32,604 nucleotides of DNA, from the NCBI GenBank assembly GCA_022787425.1, contig JALFWB010000052.1, forward strand, positions 1-32,604. The letters are read 5' to 3'. This document shows, in pieces, positions 23,747-32,414 of this stretch. How positions within the stretch are numbered: position 1 is the stretch's first letter; the number at the start of each line of letters is the position of its first letter. Source of the stretch: Akkermansia sp. GTDB lineage: Bacteria > Verrucomicrobiota > Verrucomicrobiia > Verrucomicrobiales > Akkermansiaceae. The notes below the pieces were generated by a model. It saw only the letters and a program-made list of their open reading frames with translations, ran no database searches and was not told where the DNA came from. Position numbers and translations under genes: made by a program.

Positions 23747-25288
23747 TTACTTCTGCAAGCGGGATTTGAAGGAGGTCATGAAGGCCTTGAGCTGCTCCTC
23801 GACGGCCGGGGTGAGCGCCTTCTCCGCCTCGATGGCAGCCAGCAGCTCCGGGGCGGTGGTGGCGGCGTCCTCTTCCATGGCGCGCTGCACCTCCTGAATC
23901 TTCTCCACGGCCACATCGTCCAAGTAGCCCTTCTGGATGGCGTACAGATCGATGACCTCCAGCCCGAGGCTCTTGGGGTTGTACTGCCCCTGCTTGAAGA
24001 GCTCCACGATGCGGCGGCCGCGCTCCAGCTTGGCCTTGGTCGCGGCGTCCAGATCCGAGCCGAACTGGGCAAAGGCCTGCAGCTCCTCGAACTGCGCCAG
24101 GTCCAGCTTCACGGAGCCGGCGAGCTTCTTGACGATCTTGGTCTGCGCGCTGGAACCCACGCGGGAAACCGAGATACCCACGTTGATGGCCGGGCGCACA
24201 CCCTGGTAGAAGAGGTCCGTATCTAGGAAGATCTGGCCGTCCGTAATGGAAATAACATTGGTGGGAATGTAGGCGGACACATCGCCGGCCTGGGTCTCGA
24301 TGATGGGCAGAGCCGTGAGGGAACCGCCCTTGCGGCCGCCCTGGCTGTTGATGCGCGCGGCGCGCTCCAGCAGGCGGCTGTGCAGGTAGAACACATCGCC
24401 GGGGTAGGCCTCGCGGCCGGAGGGGCGGCGCAGGATGAGCGACACCTGGCGGTAGGCAACGGCGTGCTTGGAGAGGTCATCGTAAACAATCAACGCATCC
24501 TGGCCGCAGTCCATGAAGTACTCGCCCATGGCGCAGCCTGCATAGGGGGCCAAGTACTGCATGGCCGCGCTGTCGGAGGCAGAGGCTACCACCACGATGC
24601 TGTAGGCCATGGCACCGGTCTCCTCCAGCTTGGCCACGAGGCGGGAGACGTTGGCGCGCTTCTGGCCCACGGCCACGTAGATGCTGTAGAGTGGGCGGAA
24701 GGCGGGGTCGCCGCTCTCCTCACCGCGCTTGTTCTGGCGGGCCTGGGAGATGATGGTGTCGATGGCTAGGGCGGTCTTGCCGGTGGAGCGGTCGCCGATG
24801 ATGAGCTCGCGCTGGCCGCGGCCGATGGGGATCATGGCATCGATGGGCAGGATACCCGTCTGCACGGGCTGGTTCACACCCTCGCGGGAAATGATACCGG
24901 AGGCGATTTTCTCCACGGGATAATAAGCGGCGGCCTGCACCGGGCCCTTGCCGTCCAGCGGGTTACCGAGGGTATCCACCACGCGGCCCAGCAGACCGGG
25001 GCCCACGGGTACCTGCAGCAGGCGGCCCGTGGTCTTGCAGGTGTCGCCTTCCTTCAGGTTGGCAGCGCTGCCGATGAGCACGGCGCCCACTTCGTTTTCC
25101 TCCAGGTTCATGGCCAGGCCCATCACGCCGCCGGGGAACTCAATCATCTCATTGAGCATGGCATTGCTCAGGCCTTCGATGCGTGCGACGCCGTCGCCGA
25201 TGGCCTTGATGGTGCCTACATTCTCGCTGACGGTAGCAGCGCTGATATTGCGAATTTGTGCTTCAAGCTCCTGTACGATGTTGCTCAT
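23747..25288 (-). CDS. atpA: ATP synthase alpha subunit
   Basis: 513 residues. Non-catalytic nucleotide-binding F1 subunit. P-loop [63 protein letters not shown] and the arginine-finger segment [15 protein letters not shown] are all present. Full length; no SD seen. Confidence 0.98.
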   Translation of the reverse strand: MSNIVQELEAQIRNISAATVSENVGTIKAIGDGVARIEGLSNAMLNEMIEFPGGVMGLAMNLEENEVGAVLIGSAANLKEGDTCKTTGRLLQVPVGPGLLGRVVDTLGNPLDGKGPVQAAAYYPVEKIASGIISREGVNQPVQTGILPIDAMIPIGRGQRELIIGDRSTGKTALAIDTIISQARQNKRGEESGDPAFRPLYSIYVAVGQKRANVSRLVAKLEETGAMAYSIVVVASASDSAAMQYLAPYAGCAMGEYFMDCGQDALIVYDDLSKHAVAYRQVSLILRRPSGREAYPGDVFYLHSRLLERAARINSQGGRKGGSLTALPIIETQAGDVSAYIPTNVISITDGQIFLDTDLFYQGVRPAINVGISVSRVGSSAQTKIVKKLAGSVKLDLAQFEELQAFAQFGSDLDAATKAKLERGRRIVELFKQGQYNPKSLGLEVIDLYAIQKGYLDDVAVEKIQEVQRAMEEDAATTAPELLAAIEAEKALTPAVEEQLKAFMTSFKSRLQK

Positions 25289-25345
25289 ACGTTTGTGGTG
25301 TAATCTATGTTGAAATGTTGCTGTGTTGATTGGGGAGAGGGGGGA

Positions 25346-25735
25346 TCAAAGGCGGGCCAGGCGCTCGATGCGGGAGCGCACGCTGGCGTCCGTCACGTCA
25401 TCGCCTACCTTTACGGTGAGGCCTGCCAGCAGGGCGGGGTCCGTCTGCCAGCGGTACTCCAGCCCGGGGTGGCCGGCATCCAGCTTGGCGCGGATGGACT
25501 CCTGCTCGCCGGGGGTGAGGGGCACGGCGGAGGTGACGGTGGCGGTGTGGCGCTCGGTCTCCAGACGCACCAGCTCCTTGAAGGCGGTGAGCAGGGCTAG
25601 GTAGTTGCGCGGCTTGTCGGCGGCAATGCGGTCGGCAATCATGCGCACGGTAGCCTCGCAGAGCTGCCCGTCCGGGCCGATGCAGAGTCGGATGAGATGG
25701 CGGGCCTGCGCCTGGGCTTCCTTGGTGATCTTCAT
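25346..25735 (-). CDS. atpH: ATP synthase delta subunit, unusually short
   Basis: 129 residues against about 175-185 in most bacteria. The C-terminal half is conventional: AVPLTPGEQESIRAKLDAG, then DPALLAGLTVKVGDDVTDAS and VRSRIERLARL. The N-terminal six-helix domain that binds alpha is reduced: only the part from about KITKEAQAQARHLIRLCIGP is present, with no upstream in-frame extension before the atpF stop 15 nt away. It is placed as usual between atpF and atpA. Either a lineage-typical short delta or a shortened stator connector. Confidence 0.88.
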   Translation of the reverse strand: MKITKEAQAQARHLIRLCIGPDGQLCEATVRMIADRIAADKPRNYLALLTAFKELVRLETERHTATVTSAVPLTPGEQESIRAKLDAGHPGLEYRWQTDPALLAGLTVKVGDDVTDASVRSRIERLARL

Positions 25736-25750
25736 GCTGCGGGGTGGGGG

Positions 25751-26275
25751 TTACAGGCTGTTGATGGCCTGCTCGTTGATGGCGCGGTGGTCCGCCTCGC
25801 TCAGCACCTTGCCGGTGACCTGGGAGGTGGCTTGGGCCAGCAGGCGGGCGAACTCGCCTTTGAGGGCCTCCTTCTCGCGCTGAATGTCGCGCTCAGCTTG
25901 GCTCTTGGCGTTCTCCAGCACCTGGCGTGCCTCTGCCTGGGCCTTGGCGGCTAGGTCTTCCTGCAGCTTGGCTGCCGTCTTGCGGGCGTGCTCAATGGCG
26001 GTCTTGCCCTCGGCTGCGGCGTCGTTCAGGATCTTGCGGCCCGTCTCCTGCACTTCGGCCAGCTCGCGTTGGCTGCGGGCGTGCATCTCTTCGCCTTCCT
26101 CAATGCGTGCGCGCCGTTCGTCCAGCATCTTCATGATGGGTTTGATGCCGAAGATAACAATGACGGCCACGAGGATGGCAAAGCAGATGAAGTGCGCGAT
26201 GAAGGCCTCCGTGTGCAGCCCGAAGCGCGAGGAGAATTCCGCGAAGTCGAAGGCTAATACAGGTTGAATGCTCAT
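25751..26275 (-). CDS. atpF: ATP synthase subunit b
   Basis: 174 residues. Peripheral stalk. One N-terminal TM (~27-46, AFIAHFICFAILVAVIVIFG) is followed by a long charged coiled coil (MLDERRARIEEGEEMHARSQ and onwards, AKAQAEARQVLENAKSQAER). The longer frame reaching 26404 runs into atpE and encodes no plausible N-terminus, so I start at MSIQPVLAFDFAEFSSRFGL. Separated from atpE by 100 nt containing a hairpin. Confidence 0.93.
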   Translation of the reverse strand: MSIQPVLAFDFAEFSSRFGLHTEAFIAHFICFAILVAVIVIFGIKPIMKMLDERRARIEEGEEMHARSQRELAEVQETGRKILNDAAAEGKTAIEHARKTAAKLQEDLAAKAQAEARQVLENAKSQAERDIQREKEALKGEFARLLAQATSQVTGKVLSEADHRAINEQAINSL

Positions 26276-26334
26276 GGTTGTGATGGTGGGAATGGTGATT
26301 GAGTCCGATTGGTGATGTTTGGGGAAAGGGGGCG

Positions 26335-26366
26335 GGGTGCGCCGCCCGCTGCCGAGCGACGCACCC
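26335..26366 (-). other. Hairpin between atpE and atpF
   Basis: GGGTGCG (26335-26341) and CGCACCC (26360-26366) form a 7-bp GC stem in the minus-strand transcript, 9 nt after the atpE stop. No U-tract. It could protect the atpE message or partly terminate, raising c-subunit output. Confidence 0.5.
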
Positions 26367-26375
26367 GGGGTGGCA

Positions 26376-26594
26376 TTACACGAAGATGGCCACGAAGGCA
26401 ACACCTTCCACGAGGGCTGCGAACAGAATCGAAATCGTCAGCACCTTACCGAAAGCGGAGGGGTTGCGACCCGTGGATTCTGCGGCCTTCATGCCGATGA
26501 GGCCGATGCCGAGACCGGCACCGATGGCAGCCAGACCGGCGGGCCCGACGGCTGCCGCTGCTGCTGCGGTTTCTGCAAGCATGGGAGTAATCAT
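26376..26594 (-). CDS. atpE: ATP synthase subunit c
   Basis: 72 residues, two TM helices. Helix 1 GLAAIGAGLGIGLIGMKAAE, polar loop STGRNP (R43-N44-P45), helix 2 with the ion-binding carboxylate Glu63 in AALVEGVAFVAIF. The sodium-site residues seen in Na+-type rings (Gln in helix 1, Ser/Thr after the Glu) are absent (Leu32, Gly64), which suggests a proton-driven ring. Met5 is an alternative start. Flanked by hairpins on both sides. Confidence 0.96.
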   Translation of the reverse strand: MITPMLAETAAAAAAVGPAGLAAIGAGLGIGLIGMKAAESTGRNPSAFGKVLTISILFAALVEGVAFVAIFV

Positions 26595-26623
26595 ATTGCT
26601 TAATGTGTGGTTTTGTTATTGAG

Positions 26624-26666
26624 AAAACCCGCCGAACTCACGTTGGGTTCATGATCATCCGGCGGG
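26624..26666 (-). terminator. Terminator-like hairpin between atpB and atpE
   Basis: On the minus strand CCCGCCG (26666-26660) and CGGCGGG (26634-26628) enclose a 25-nt loop and are followed by TTTT (26627-26624). It has the shape of an intrinsic terminator inside the operon, 8 nt after the atpB stop, so it probably acts as partial attenuation or as a processing/stability element. Confidence 0.6.
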
Positions 26667-26673
26667 AAGGGGG

Positions 26674-27525
26674 TTACGCTTCTTCTTCCTCACCGCCTAC
26701 CTGGGTCTTGAGGAAGATGGCCGTCAGCATCAGGAAGACCAGGGCCTGCACAAAGGCTACCATGATTTCCAGACACATGAAGGGGAACATCGCCAGCCAG
26801 CTGATGCTGCCCATCTTCTCCAAAATGGCCTCGCCTGCGAAGATGTTGCCGAAAAGTCGGGCTGCCAAGGCCACGGGGCGCACGCAGATGGAGATGATGT
26901 CGATGATGCCGACGAAGAAGAAAATGGGCAGCAATAGGTTGCGCATCAGGCCCTTCAGCCCGCCCTTCGGGGCGAAGAGGTGCTCCAGGAACTTGACCGG
27001 ACCCTGCTCACGCAGCACCCAGACGAACCAGAGCAGGGCGTAGAAGAAGCCCAGGAAGGTCGTGACGGCAAGGTCGGCGTTCGCGCCGCGGAAAACAGGT
27101 TTACCATCGAAAGTGAGCTCGCCCACGCCGGGGATGAGGCCCATGTAGTTGCTCACCAGAATGAGGATGAAGATGCTGGCGAAATACCAGAAGTACTTGC
27201 GGGCCAGGTACTTGCCGGTCAGGCTCTCCACGAAGTTGTACAGGACCTCGAAAATCCACTCCACGAAGTTCTGCAGGCCGCGCGGGATGCGTTCCATGCG
27301 CCGCGTGGCCAAGCGCAGCACCACGGTGATGAACAGCACCGCCAGCGCAAACATGAACAGGGAGTTGCTGATGGGGATGACCATGCCGTCCGTGCCGGGA
27401 ATCGGTATCTCCCAAAGGATCGGGGCGGCCTTGGCTAAGCCCTCCGCGGCGTGCTCTTCTGCCTGCGCCGCACCGCCGGCCAGCAGGGCGAACAGAGGCA
27501 TCATTTTGGTGAAAATCGTCTTCAT
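26674..27525 (-). CDS. atpB: ATP synthase subunit a
   Basis: 283 residues, polytopic. Stator half-channel for ions. The essential arginine lies in RPVALAARLFGNIFAGE; the final helix contains CLEIMVAFVQALVFLMLTAI with the conserved E and Q. The N-terminal 22 residues look like a cleavable signal (FTKMMPLFALLAGGAAQA), as in several long-form subunit a proteins. First gene of the operon; no atpI precedes it. Confidence 0.96.
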   Translation of the reverse strand: MKTIFTKMMPLFALLAGGAAQAEEHAAEGLAKAAPILWEIPIPGTDGMVIPISNSLFMFALAVLFITVVLRLATRRMERIPRGLQNFVEWIFEVLYNFVESLTGKYLARKYFWYFASIFILILVSNYMGLIPGVGELTFDGKPVFRGANADLAVTTFLGFFYALLWFVWVLREQGPVKFLEHLFAPKGGLKGLMRNLLLPIFFFVGIIDIISICVRPVALAARLFGNIFAGEAILEKMGSISWLAMFPFMCLEIMVAFVQALVFLMLTAIFLKTQVGGEEEEA

Positions 27526-27536
27526 GTGTGTTCTCT

Positions 27537-27566
27537 ACACTAGCACTCCGCTCCCGCCTCTGTCAA
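27537..27566 (-). promoter_or_regulatory. Promoter of the atpBEFHAGDC operon
   Basis: On the minus strand TTGACA (27566-27561), 18 bp, TAGTGT (27542-27537). ATG 27525 is 11 nt beyond, giving a predicted leader of about 5 nt. Confidence 0.5.
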
Positions 27567-27694
27567 GCTTCTTTTCCCCTTTTCGGCGAAAAAATCGCCT
27601 TTCTTTGTCGCTTTCGGCGCGCTTTCGTCACCTTCTGCCCCCGCTGCACCGCCGGTCGTCCCCATACCGCCGCGCAGGGAGGTGCGGGGCGCGC

Positions 27695-28882
27695 TTACCC
27701 GCGCTCCGGCAGGGCCGGCAGGCTGCGCCGGCGTGTGCAGATGAGCAGCAGGGCGAAGAGCGGGAACACCGGCAGCAGGGAGATGAGCCCGGGAAGGGCG
27801 GTGTATTCCACTCCCAGCCCTTGCTCCAAGGGGAGGCCGCCGAACCACGCTCCCAGCGCATTGCCGCCGTTGAAGGCCATTTGGATGGCGGCGGCGCCCA
27901 TCAGCTCCGCCCCGCGCGCGTAGCGCAGAATCAGGACCTGCCAGCACAGGGCCGCGCCGAAGACGCCCAGGGACATCAGGACCACTCCCGCCAGGGCGGC
28001 GGGGACGCAGTGCGGCAGCAGCCAAGTGGTCAGCAGGGAGGCGAAGATGAGCAACAACATCAGCATGGCGGCCCACTCCGGGGTGCGGCGATCTGCCAAG
28101 CGTCCGCTGAGCCAGGTGCCGGCGCACATGCCCACCCCGCCGATGAGCAGGATTGGACTCACGGCACTCGTCGGCAGGCCGACGGCGGAGGTGAGGTAGG
28201 GTTTTACATAACTATAGAAGCAGAAATAACCGTTGTTGGTCAGCAGGGTCATGGCCAGCAGGAGCAGCGGGAGCGGCTGCCCGAGGAAGCGGAACATGTC
28301 CGCGCCCCGGCGCATGGGGGTGGCGGGCAGTTGCGGAATGTAGCGGGCCACCATCAGCAGGGAGATGAGTCCCCACAGGCCGATGAAGAAGAAGGCGCTG
28401 CTCCACCCGATGTATTGGGCGAGGATAGATGTCAACGGTACGCAGAACACGTTGGAGATGCAGATGCCCTGAATCGCTGCGGCCACGGTGGCGGATACCT
28501 TGCCGGGGGCGGCGATGCGCTCGGCCACAATCGTTGCCATGCCGAACACCGCCCCGTGCGGCAGTCCGGAGAGGAAGCGCAGTACCAGCATGGTGCCGTG
28601 GTTGGGGCTCAGTCCCGTGCAGGTGTTGGCTATCATCAGCACCGCCGCCAGCAGCAACAGAATCCGCTTCGGCGGCCACTGCGCCACCCCCAGCGCAAAC
28701 AGCGGCGCCCCCGCGCACACTCCCAACGCATAGGCAGAAATATACTGCCCCGCCTGCGGCAGACTCACCCCCAGACCCTCCGCCGTCTCCGGCAAGATGG
28801 CCATCATCGCACACTCCGATACCCCCGCTGCCAGGGTCAGGCAGCACAACGACAGCGTTTTCGCATTCACGACATCGCTCAT
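27695..28882 (-). CDS. MFS transporter, DHA1/AraJ-like exporter
   Basis: 395 residues, twelve hydrophobic segments. TM1-2: LCCLTLAAGVSECAMMAILP, then ISAYALGVCAGAPLFALGVA. The A-motif region after TM2 is WPPKRILLLLAAVLM and the second-half counterpart is SGRLADRRTPEW. LRFLSGLPHGAVFGMATIVA (TM4) is typical of the sugar-efflux/drug:H+ antiporter group (AraJ, NepI, YdhP). Substrate unknown. Inner membrane. Single gene with its own near-leaderless promoter. Confidence 0.87.
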   Translation of the reverse strand: MSDVVNAKTLSLCCLTLAAGVSECAMMAILPETAEGLGVSLPQAGQYISAYALGVCAGAPLFALGVAQWPPKRILLLLAAVLMIANTCTGLSPNHGTMLVLRFLSGLPHGAVFGMATIVAERIAAPGKVSATVAAAIQGICISNVFCVPLTSILAQYIGWSSAFFFIGLWGLISLLMVARYIPQLPATPMRRGADMFRFLGQPLPLLLLAMTLLTNNGYFCFYSYVKPYLTSAVGLPTSAVSPILLIGGVGMCAGTWLSGRLADRRTPEWAAMLMLLLIFASLLTTWLLPHCVPAALAGVVLMSLGVFGAALCWQVLILRYARGAELMGAAAIQMAFNGGNALGAWFGGLPLEQGLGVEYTALPGLISLLPVFPLFALLLICTRRRSLPALPERG

Positions 28883-28891
28883 GGCCCGGAC

Positions 28892-28919
28892 ATCATACCC
28901 CCATCTCGCCCCATGTCAA
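28892..28919 (-). promoter_or_regulatory. Promoter of the MFS gene, near-leaderless
   Basis: On the minus strand TTGACA (28919-28914), 16 bp, TATGAT (28897-28892). ATG 28882 follows 9 nt later, giving a predicted leader of about 3 nt. Confidence 0.6.
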
Positions 28920-28945
28920 GCCCCGCCTGCAGCTTCTGTGTCATA

Positions 28946-28975
28946 CCCCCCTCCGCCGTCACCGGCAGAGGGGGG
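28946..28975 (-). terminator. Strong hairpin ending the GtrA locus
   Basis: CCCCCCTCCGCC and GGCAGAGGGGGG pair over 12 bp (one mismatch) with a 6-nt loop, 22 nt after the stop of 28997. No U-tract on the minus strand, so termination efficiency is uncertain. Confidence 0.6.
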
Positions 28976-28996
28976 GCAGGGGGGCGGAAGAGGGGG

Positions 28997-30403
28997 CTAA
29001 TTAGCCTTTACTGTATTCTGCCGCCTCCTTTTCAGCAGGTCTGAAACATACAGCACCGCTGCCGGGAATCCCAGAACAACTGAAGGTGTCAAATATCGCA
29101 TGTCGGGAGTAGGTGTTACAATCAGATAACTTGCAGCGTATAGGACAGAGATCGTTGATACCAGCCAGACCGGGTCGGGAGATGTTTTTGATTTGCGTTG
29201 AATTGACAGTGAGCAAAGAGAAATCCATGAGAGGAGAATAAATAATGCCATCCTTGGGATCCATACTATCTTTGCTTGATGGGCATGGAACATCATGGCA
29301 TTCCTATTGCTTTTTAATGCCGGATATGTATTAATGAGTGTCTTTTGAAGTATGCCCGGTAATACGCCTGCAGTGTAGAATTCCACAACCTGAATACTCT
29401 TGGCAACGAGCATTGAACTCGTGTGATTCTTCCACTCTTCGAGATACAGGTTTAGTAATTTTTCTTGATCGATGTTTACACCCGTTATGTAGTCACCAAC
29501 ACTGCAGGCTGCTATAGAATCCTTCAGATAATGTTCGGTGTCGATAAATCCGCAGTCCTTCAATTTTTTTCGGATGGTCAGTTGCTCTCCGCGCAGAATG
29601 GCGGCAATTCTGATATCCGACTCTATCATCGGATTAGTCGGAAATGTTTTCTTGACGGGTACAACAAGTGATAGGGCAAAGGGTATCATGGTCACAATGT
29701 ACAAAAAATACAACGCGCAAAGCTTGAATATTTTTTTGTTCTGGAGTGAATGTATGGCAAATATGAAGAAGCAGGGAGCAATCAGAATAGCATTCTTCCT
29801 ATAATTCACCATGTTGATGAGCGTGATAGATAAAATGCATAAAGAAACAATGCGTACCCACTTTCTTTTCGTCGTGCGGGCAAGTATGCATGTCAGTACT
29901 GATAGGGTTGCAGAGGTGAGAAAAAAGTAGTCGAGAGAGACCATGGAACTTCTTGCCGAAATGGCCAGTGATATGCCCATAGCAATCTGGACACAGACGT
30001 GACTGCGGGATTTTACGCTTTGAATATAGAAGATGAAAACACATAACAATAGAACGAATGTAGCCATGTACCACATGAACGCAACAATCTCGGCACCGGA
30101 AAACGGCCGACCTGAAATGGTTTGTAGGAACCATTTCAGCGCTCTACCCTCATATACAAAAAAAGAGCTGTGCCAATTCGTTACAGTTTTTGAGCCCTCG
30201 ATTTCGGGTGAGTACGAGTAGGCTGCATCCGTTGTGTAATTTGCTCCTGCCGGAACTTCGGGATAGCTGATTGTCTGATTGCGAAAAGCCTCATCCATGA
30301 TAGCAGGATGAGGCATCCGATCATGAAATAAAAAACAAGCTATTAACAAGAATATCAATCCGAGGCCATACCTGATAAGGTAATAAGTTTTATTTTGATT
30401 CAT
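28997..30403 (-). CDS. Polytopic membrane protein, glycosyltransferase (GT-C-like) candidate
   Basis: 468 residues with about ten hydrophobic segments. The first TM (YYLIRYGLGLIFLLIACFLF) is followed by a large extracytoplasmic loop (~35-105), then clustered helices, a long soluble loop (~265-345) and further helices to the end. Overall architecture and neighbours (GtrA plus an FAD enzyme) fit a GT-C-type transferase or a polymerase/ligase of surface glycan, but no DxD or other signature is clear. Start at MNQNKTYYLIRYG because AAGGAG lies 5 nt upstream; the ATG 24 nt earlier has no such site. Overlaps the preceding gene by 14 nt. Lower GC than the core. Confidence 0.7.
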   Translation of the reverse strand: MNQNKTYYLIRYGLGLIFLLIACFLFHDRMPHPAIMDEAFRNQTISYPEVPAGANYTTDAAYSYSPEIEGSKTVTNWHSSFFVYEGRALKWFLQTISGRPFSGAEIVAFMWYMATFVLLLCVFIFYIQSVKSRSHVCVQIAMGISLAISARSSMVSLDYFFLTSATLSVLTCILARTTKRKWVRIVSLCILSITLINMVNYRKNAILIAPCFFIFAIHSLQNKKIFKLCALYFLYIVTMIPFALSLVVPVKKTFPTNPMIESDIRIAAILRGEQLTIRKKLKDCGFIDTEHYLKDSIAACSVGDYITGVNIDQEKLLNLYLEEWKNHTSSMLVAKSIQVVEFYTAGVLPGILQKTLINTYPALKSNRNAMMFHAHQAKIVWIPRMALFILLSWISLCSLSIQRKSKTSPDPVWLVSTISVLYAASYLIVTPTPDMRYLTPSVVLGFPAAVLYVSDLLKRRRQNTVKAN

Positions 30404-31955
30404 GGTACTCCTTCTCGGTATTGACACTCCAGATATTCTCCTTGTCGGTAGTTCCGGATGTTATATTCTTAACGGCCTCCATCGCAGAAAGCATCGAGTG
30501 ATCCATATTGTTATACCGATGCATGCCGTTGCGGCCGATAAGATACAGATTAGAGATTCCGTCCAGCCAATGGCGCAGCTCGGGGAAACGAGCGTACGTT
30601 CCGAAGTATGCCGGGTATGCCTTTGCTATACGGAACACAACCTTATCACGTACATCTGAGCGATCAATTACCCCGATTTTCTCCAGCTCACCGACAGCGA
30701 AGTCAGAGAACTCTGCATCCGGCATGCTCCAGAGCGCATCCCCCTCGTTGACGAAATACTCCATACCAAGCCAGACCTTGTTGCGTTCGTGAACCAGATA
30801 GGGGCTCCAGTTGTTGAATATCTGCAATCGCCCAACTTTCACGTCGGGCTCTTGAACATAAATCCAGTTATCAAAAACAATCCCGTGTTCGCCGACCGTT
30901 GTGTTCATTTTCTTGCTCCGCAGTTTAAGCTTGTCGAGGAGCAGGCCAACTGTCATGAAATCACGGTAGCAAAGACCGTCGGCAATGGAACGGATCTCCT
31001 CGGGAATCTGGCCGACCATTTTTGAAATCAATTCCTTAATAGAAGTTGTGGAAAGCACGATGTCTGCTTCCTCCGTGCGTGTGACTCCGGACTTCCTGTC
31101 CCTTATTTCCAAATGAGTGATGACCCCCTGATCCAGCGTCAGGCCAAGAACCTCCTGCTCACGAAGAATGGAGACCCCTGCTTTCCGGGCCTCTGCGCCG
31201 ACAAGCTCCCAGAGCTGCCCCGGACCGTGCTTGGGGTAGTAAAACTCTTCTATCAGTGATGTTTCCCCCTGCTTACTGTCCTGTTTCCCTATGCAAACAA
31301 TTTTACGGAGAGCATGGGTAATAACCTTGATGACGGAAAGACCTTTGACACGCTGGGCTCCCCAATCCGCACTGATACGGGAACAGGGAACACCCCACAC
31401 TTTTTCGGTGTAATCACGGAAAAAGGTATTATACAGCTCTATTCCGAAACGGTTAATGAAGAAGTCTTCCAAGGATTTTTCTTTACGCTTGTGTACGAGA
31501 CTCCACAGGTAGCTGATACCCATTTTGACGGTGCGAATCGGACCGAGATTAGACAGAGTTTCCCAACTGAGCGAAACAGGATAACTGAAAAACTTTCTCA
31601 GGAAGAGGATTCGGGACAGGCGAGAGCGCACAAGCATGACACGATCGGCGGACTCCGGATTCGGGCCGCCCTCGGTCAAAGTGGCAACTCTGTTCAGAGC
31701 CACATCATCACAGGAGGGTTCCCCCTGTAAAGGCAGCAGATCCGTCCACCACTTCATGACGGTGTCCGACTTTGAAAAGAAACGATGTCCCCCGATGTCA
31801 ATAAGGTTGCCATGATGTTCCAGTGTTCTTGAAATTCCACCTAACTGTGATTCGCGTTCCAAAAGGGTTACATTCGTATACCCCTTGCGGGCCAACTCCA
31901 GCGCAGCAGTTAATCCCGCCGGACCGCCACCGATGATAAAGATGCGTTTATTCAT
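30390..31955 (-). CDS. FAD-dependent oxidoreductase, amine-oxidase/UDP-galactopyranose-mutase-like
   Basis: 521 residues. N-terminal dinucleotide-binding motif RIFIIGGGPAGLTAALELAR with the acidic end of strand 2 (LLERESQLGGIS); then DIGGHRFFSKS, typical of the UDP-galactopyranose mutase/protoporphyrinogen-oxidase fold. The C-terminal FAD-contact block NLYLIGRNGMHRYNNMDHSM is well conserved. Members act on nucleotide or lipid-linked sugars or related substrates, and this subtype is commonly found next to GtrA proteins and membrane glycosyltransferases; the exact reaction is unknown. Cytosolic or membrane-associated. One nucleotide after the GtrA stop; no SD. Confidence 0.85.
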   Translation of the reverse strand: MNKRIFIIGGGPAGLTAALELARKGYTNVTLLERESQLGGISRTLEHHGNLIDIGGHRFFSKSDTVMKWWTDLLPLQGEPSCDDVALNRVATLTEGGPNPESADRVMLVRSRLSRILFLRKFFSYPVSLSWETLSNLGPIRTVKMGISYLWSLVHKRKEKSLEDFFINRFGIELYNTFFRDYTEKVWGVPCSRISADWGAQRVKGLSVIKVITHALRKIVCIGKQDSKQGETSLIEEFYYPKHGPGQLWELVGAEARKAGVSILREQEVLGLTLDQGVITHLEIRDRKSGVTRTEEADIVLSTTSIKELISKMVGQIPEEIRSIADGLCYRDFMTVGLLLDKLKLRSKKMNTTVGEHGIVFDNWIYVQEPDVKVGRLQIFNNWSPYLVHERNKVWLGMEYFVNEGDALWSMPDAEFSDFAVGELEKIGVIDRSDVRDKVVFRIAKAYPAYFGTYARFPELRHWLDGISNLYLIGRNGMHRYNNMDHSMLSAMEAVKNITSGTTDKENIWSVNTEKEYHESK

Positions 31956-31956
31956 A

Positions 31957-32376
31957 TTATGAGTACAAAATAAATCTTCTTGCTCCGAAGTTCCATATCA
32001 AAACAAGTCCGGTTGTGAATACCTTGGCCACAAGGTAATGAAGCGAGACGAGGTCAACGAACACCCACATAAAGAGCATAGTCAGACCAAGCCCTATCAC
32101 ACCGATAAGGGCGAAGATAGAGAACTCAATAAACCGTCTATGCTCCAGCTTTCGCGTCTCAAAGACCCACCTGTTGCTGGTAATATACACAAGGACGAGG
32201 CCCAAGATAAAACCTATAGCTGCCGCAAGTAGATAATAAAATCCCAAAATATCGCGGCAAATATAGAGTGCAGAGAAATCCACAAGAAAGCCTGCGCCCC
32301 CCGCGACCAAATACTTGCAGAAGGAGAAGAAAAGACGCCCGGCGGAATCCTTTAGAGTGTGGAGAGAATGCTGCAC
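31957..32376 (-). CDS. GtrA-family membrane protein
   Basis: About 139 residues. Four TM helices: FCKYLVAGGAGFLVDFSALY, YLLAAAIGFILGLVLVYITS, FSIFALIGVIGLGLTMLFMW and YLVAKVFTTGLVLIWNFGAR, the standard GtrA-like (PF04138) pattern including NRWVFETRK after TM2 and the ending NFGARRFILYS. GtrA proteins are thought to flip polyprenyl-phosphate-linked sugars for surface glycan decoration. I start at GTG 32376 rather than ATG 32478 because the promoter at 32385-32414 lies between them and the extra 34 residues would be encoded across it; the GTG is 8 nt from the -10 box, a leaderless start. First gene of a three-gene operon. Confidence 0.82.
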   Translation of the reverse strand: MQHSLHTLKDSAGRLFFSFCKYLVAGGAGFLVDFSALYICRDILGFYYLLAAAIGFILGLVLVYITSNRWVFETRKLEHRRFIEFSIFALIGVIGLGLTMLFMWVFVDLVSLHYLVAKVFTTGLVLIWNFGARRFILYS

Positions 32377-32384
32377 CTCGGAAG

Positions 32385-32414
32385 AGTATACAGCATTTCT
32401 AATGCTGTAGTCAA
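32385..32414 (-). promoter_or_regulatory. Promoter of the GtrA locus with central dyad (ON-type inverton end)
   Basis: On the minus strand TTGACT (32414-32409), 18 bp, TATACT (32390-32385). The spacer is the dyad ACAGCATT-AGA-AATGCTG. It matches the promoter that the 18735-18890 segment would form if inverted, at 25 of 30 positions. This is the expected ON state of an invertible promoter; the partner repeat is not found up to 32604 and may lie outside. Confidence 0.75.

Noticed and set aside
27583..27607. GGCGA-AAAAA-TCGCC hairpin upstream of atpB as a terminator for the MFS gene
   Set aside because: The T-rich tail follows on the plus strand, whereas both flanking genes are transcribed from the minus strand.
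27149..29044. 631-codon plus-strand ORF opposite atpB and the MFS gene
   Set aside because: Antisense to clear genes; product is compositionally biased with no recognisable domain.
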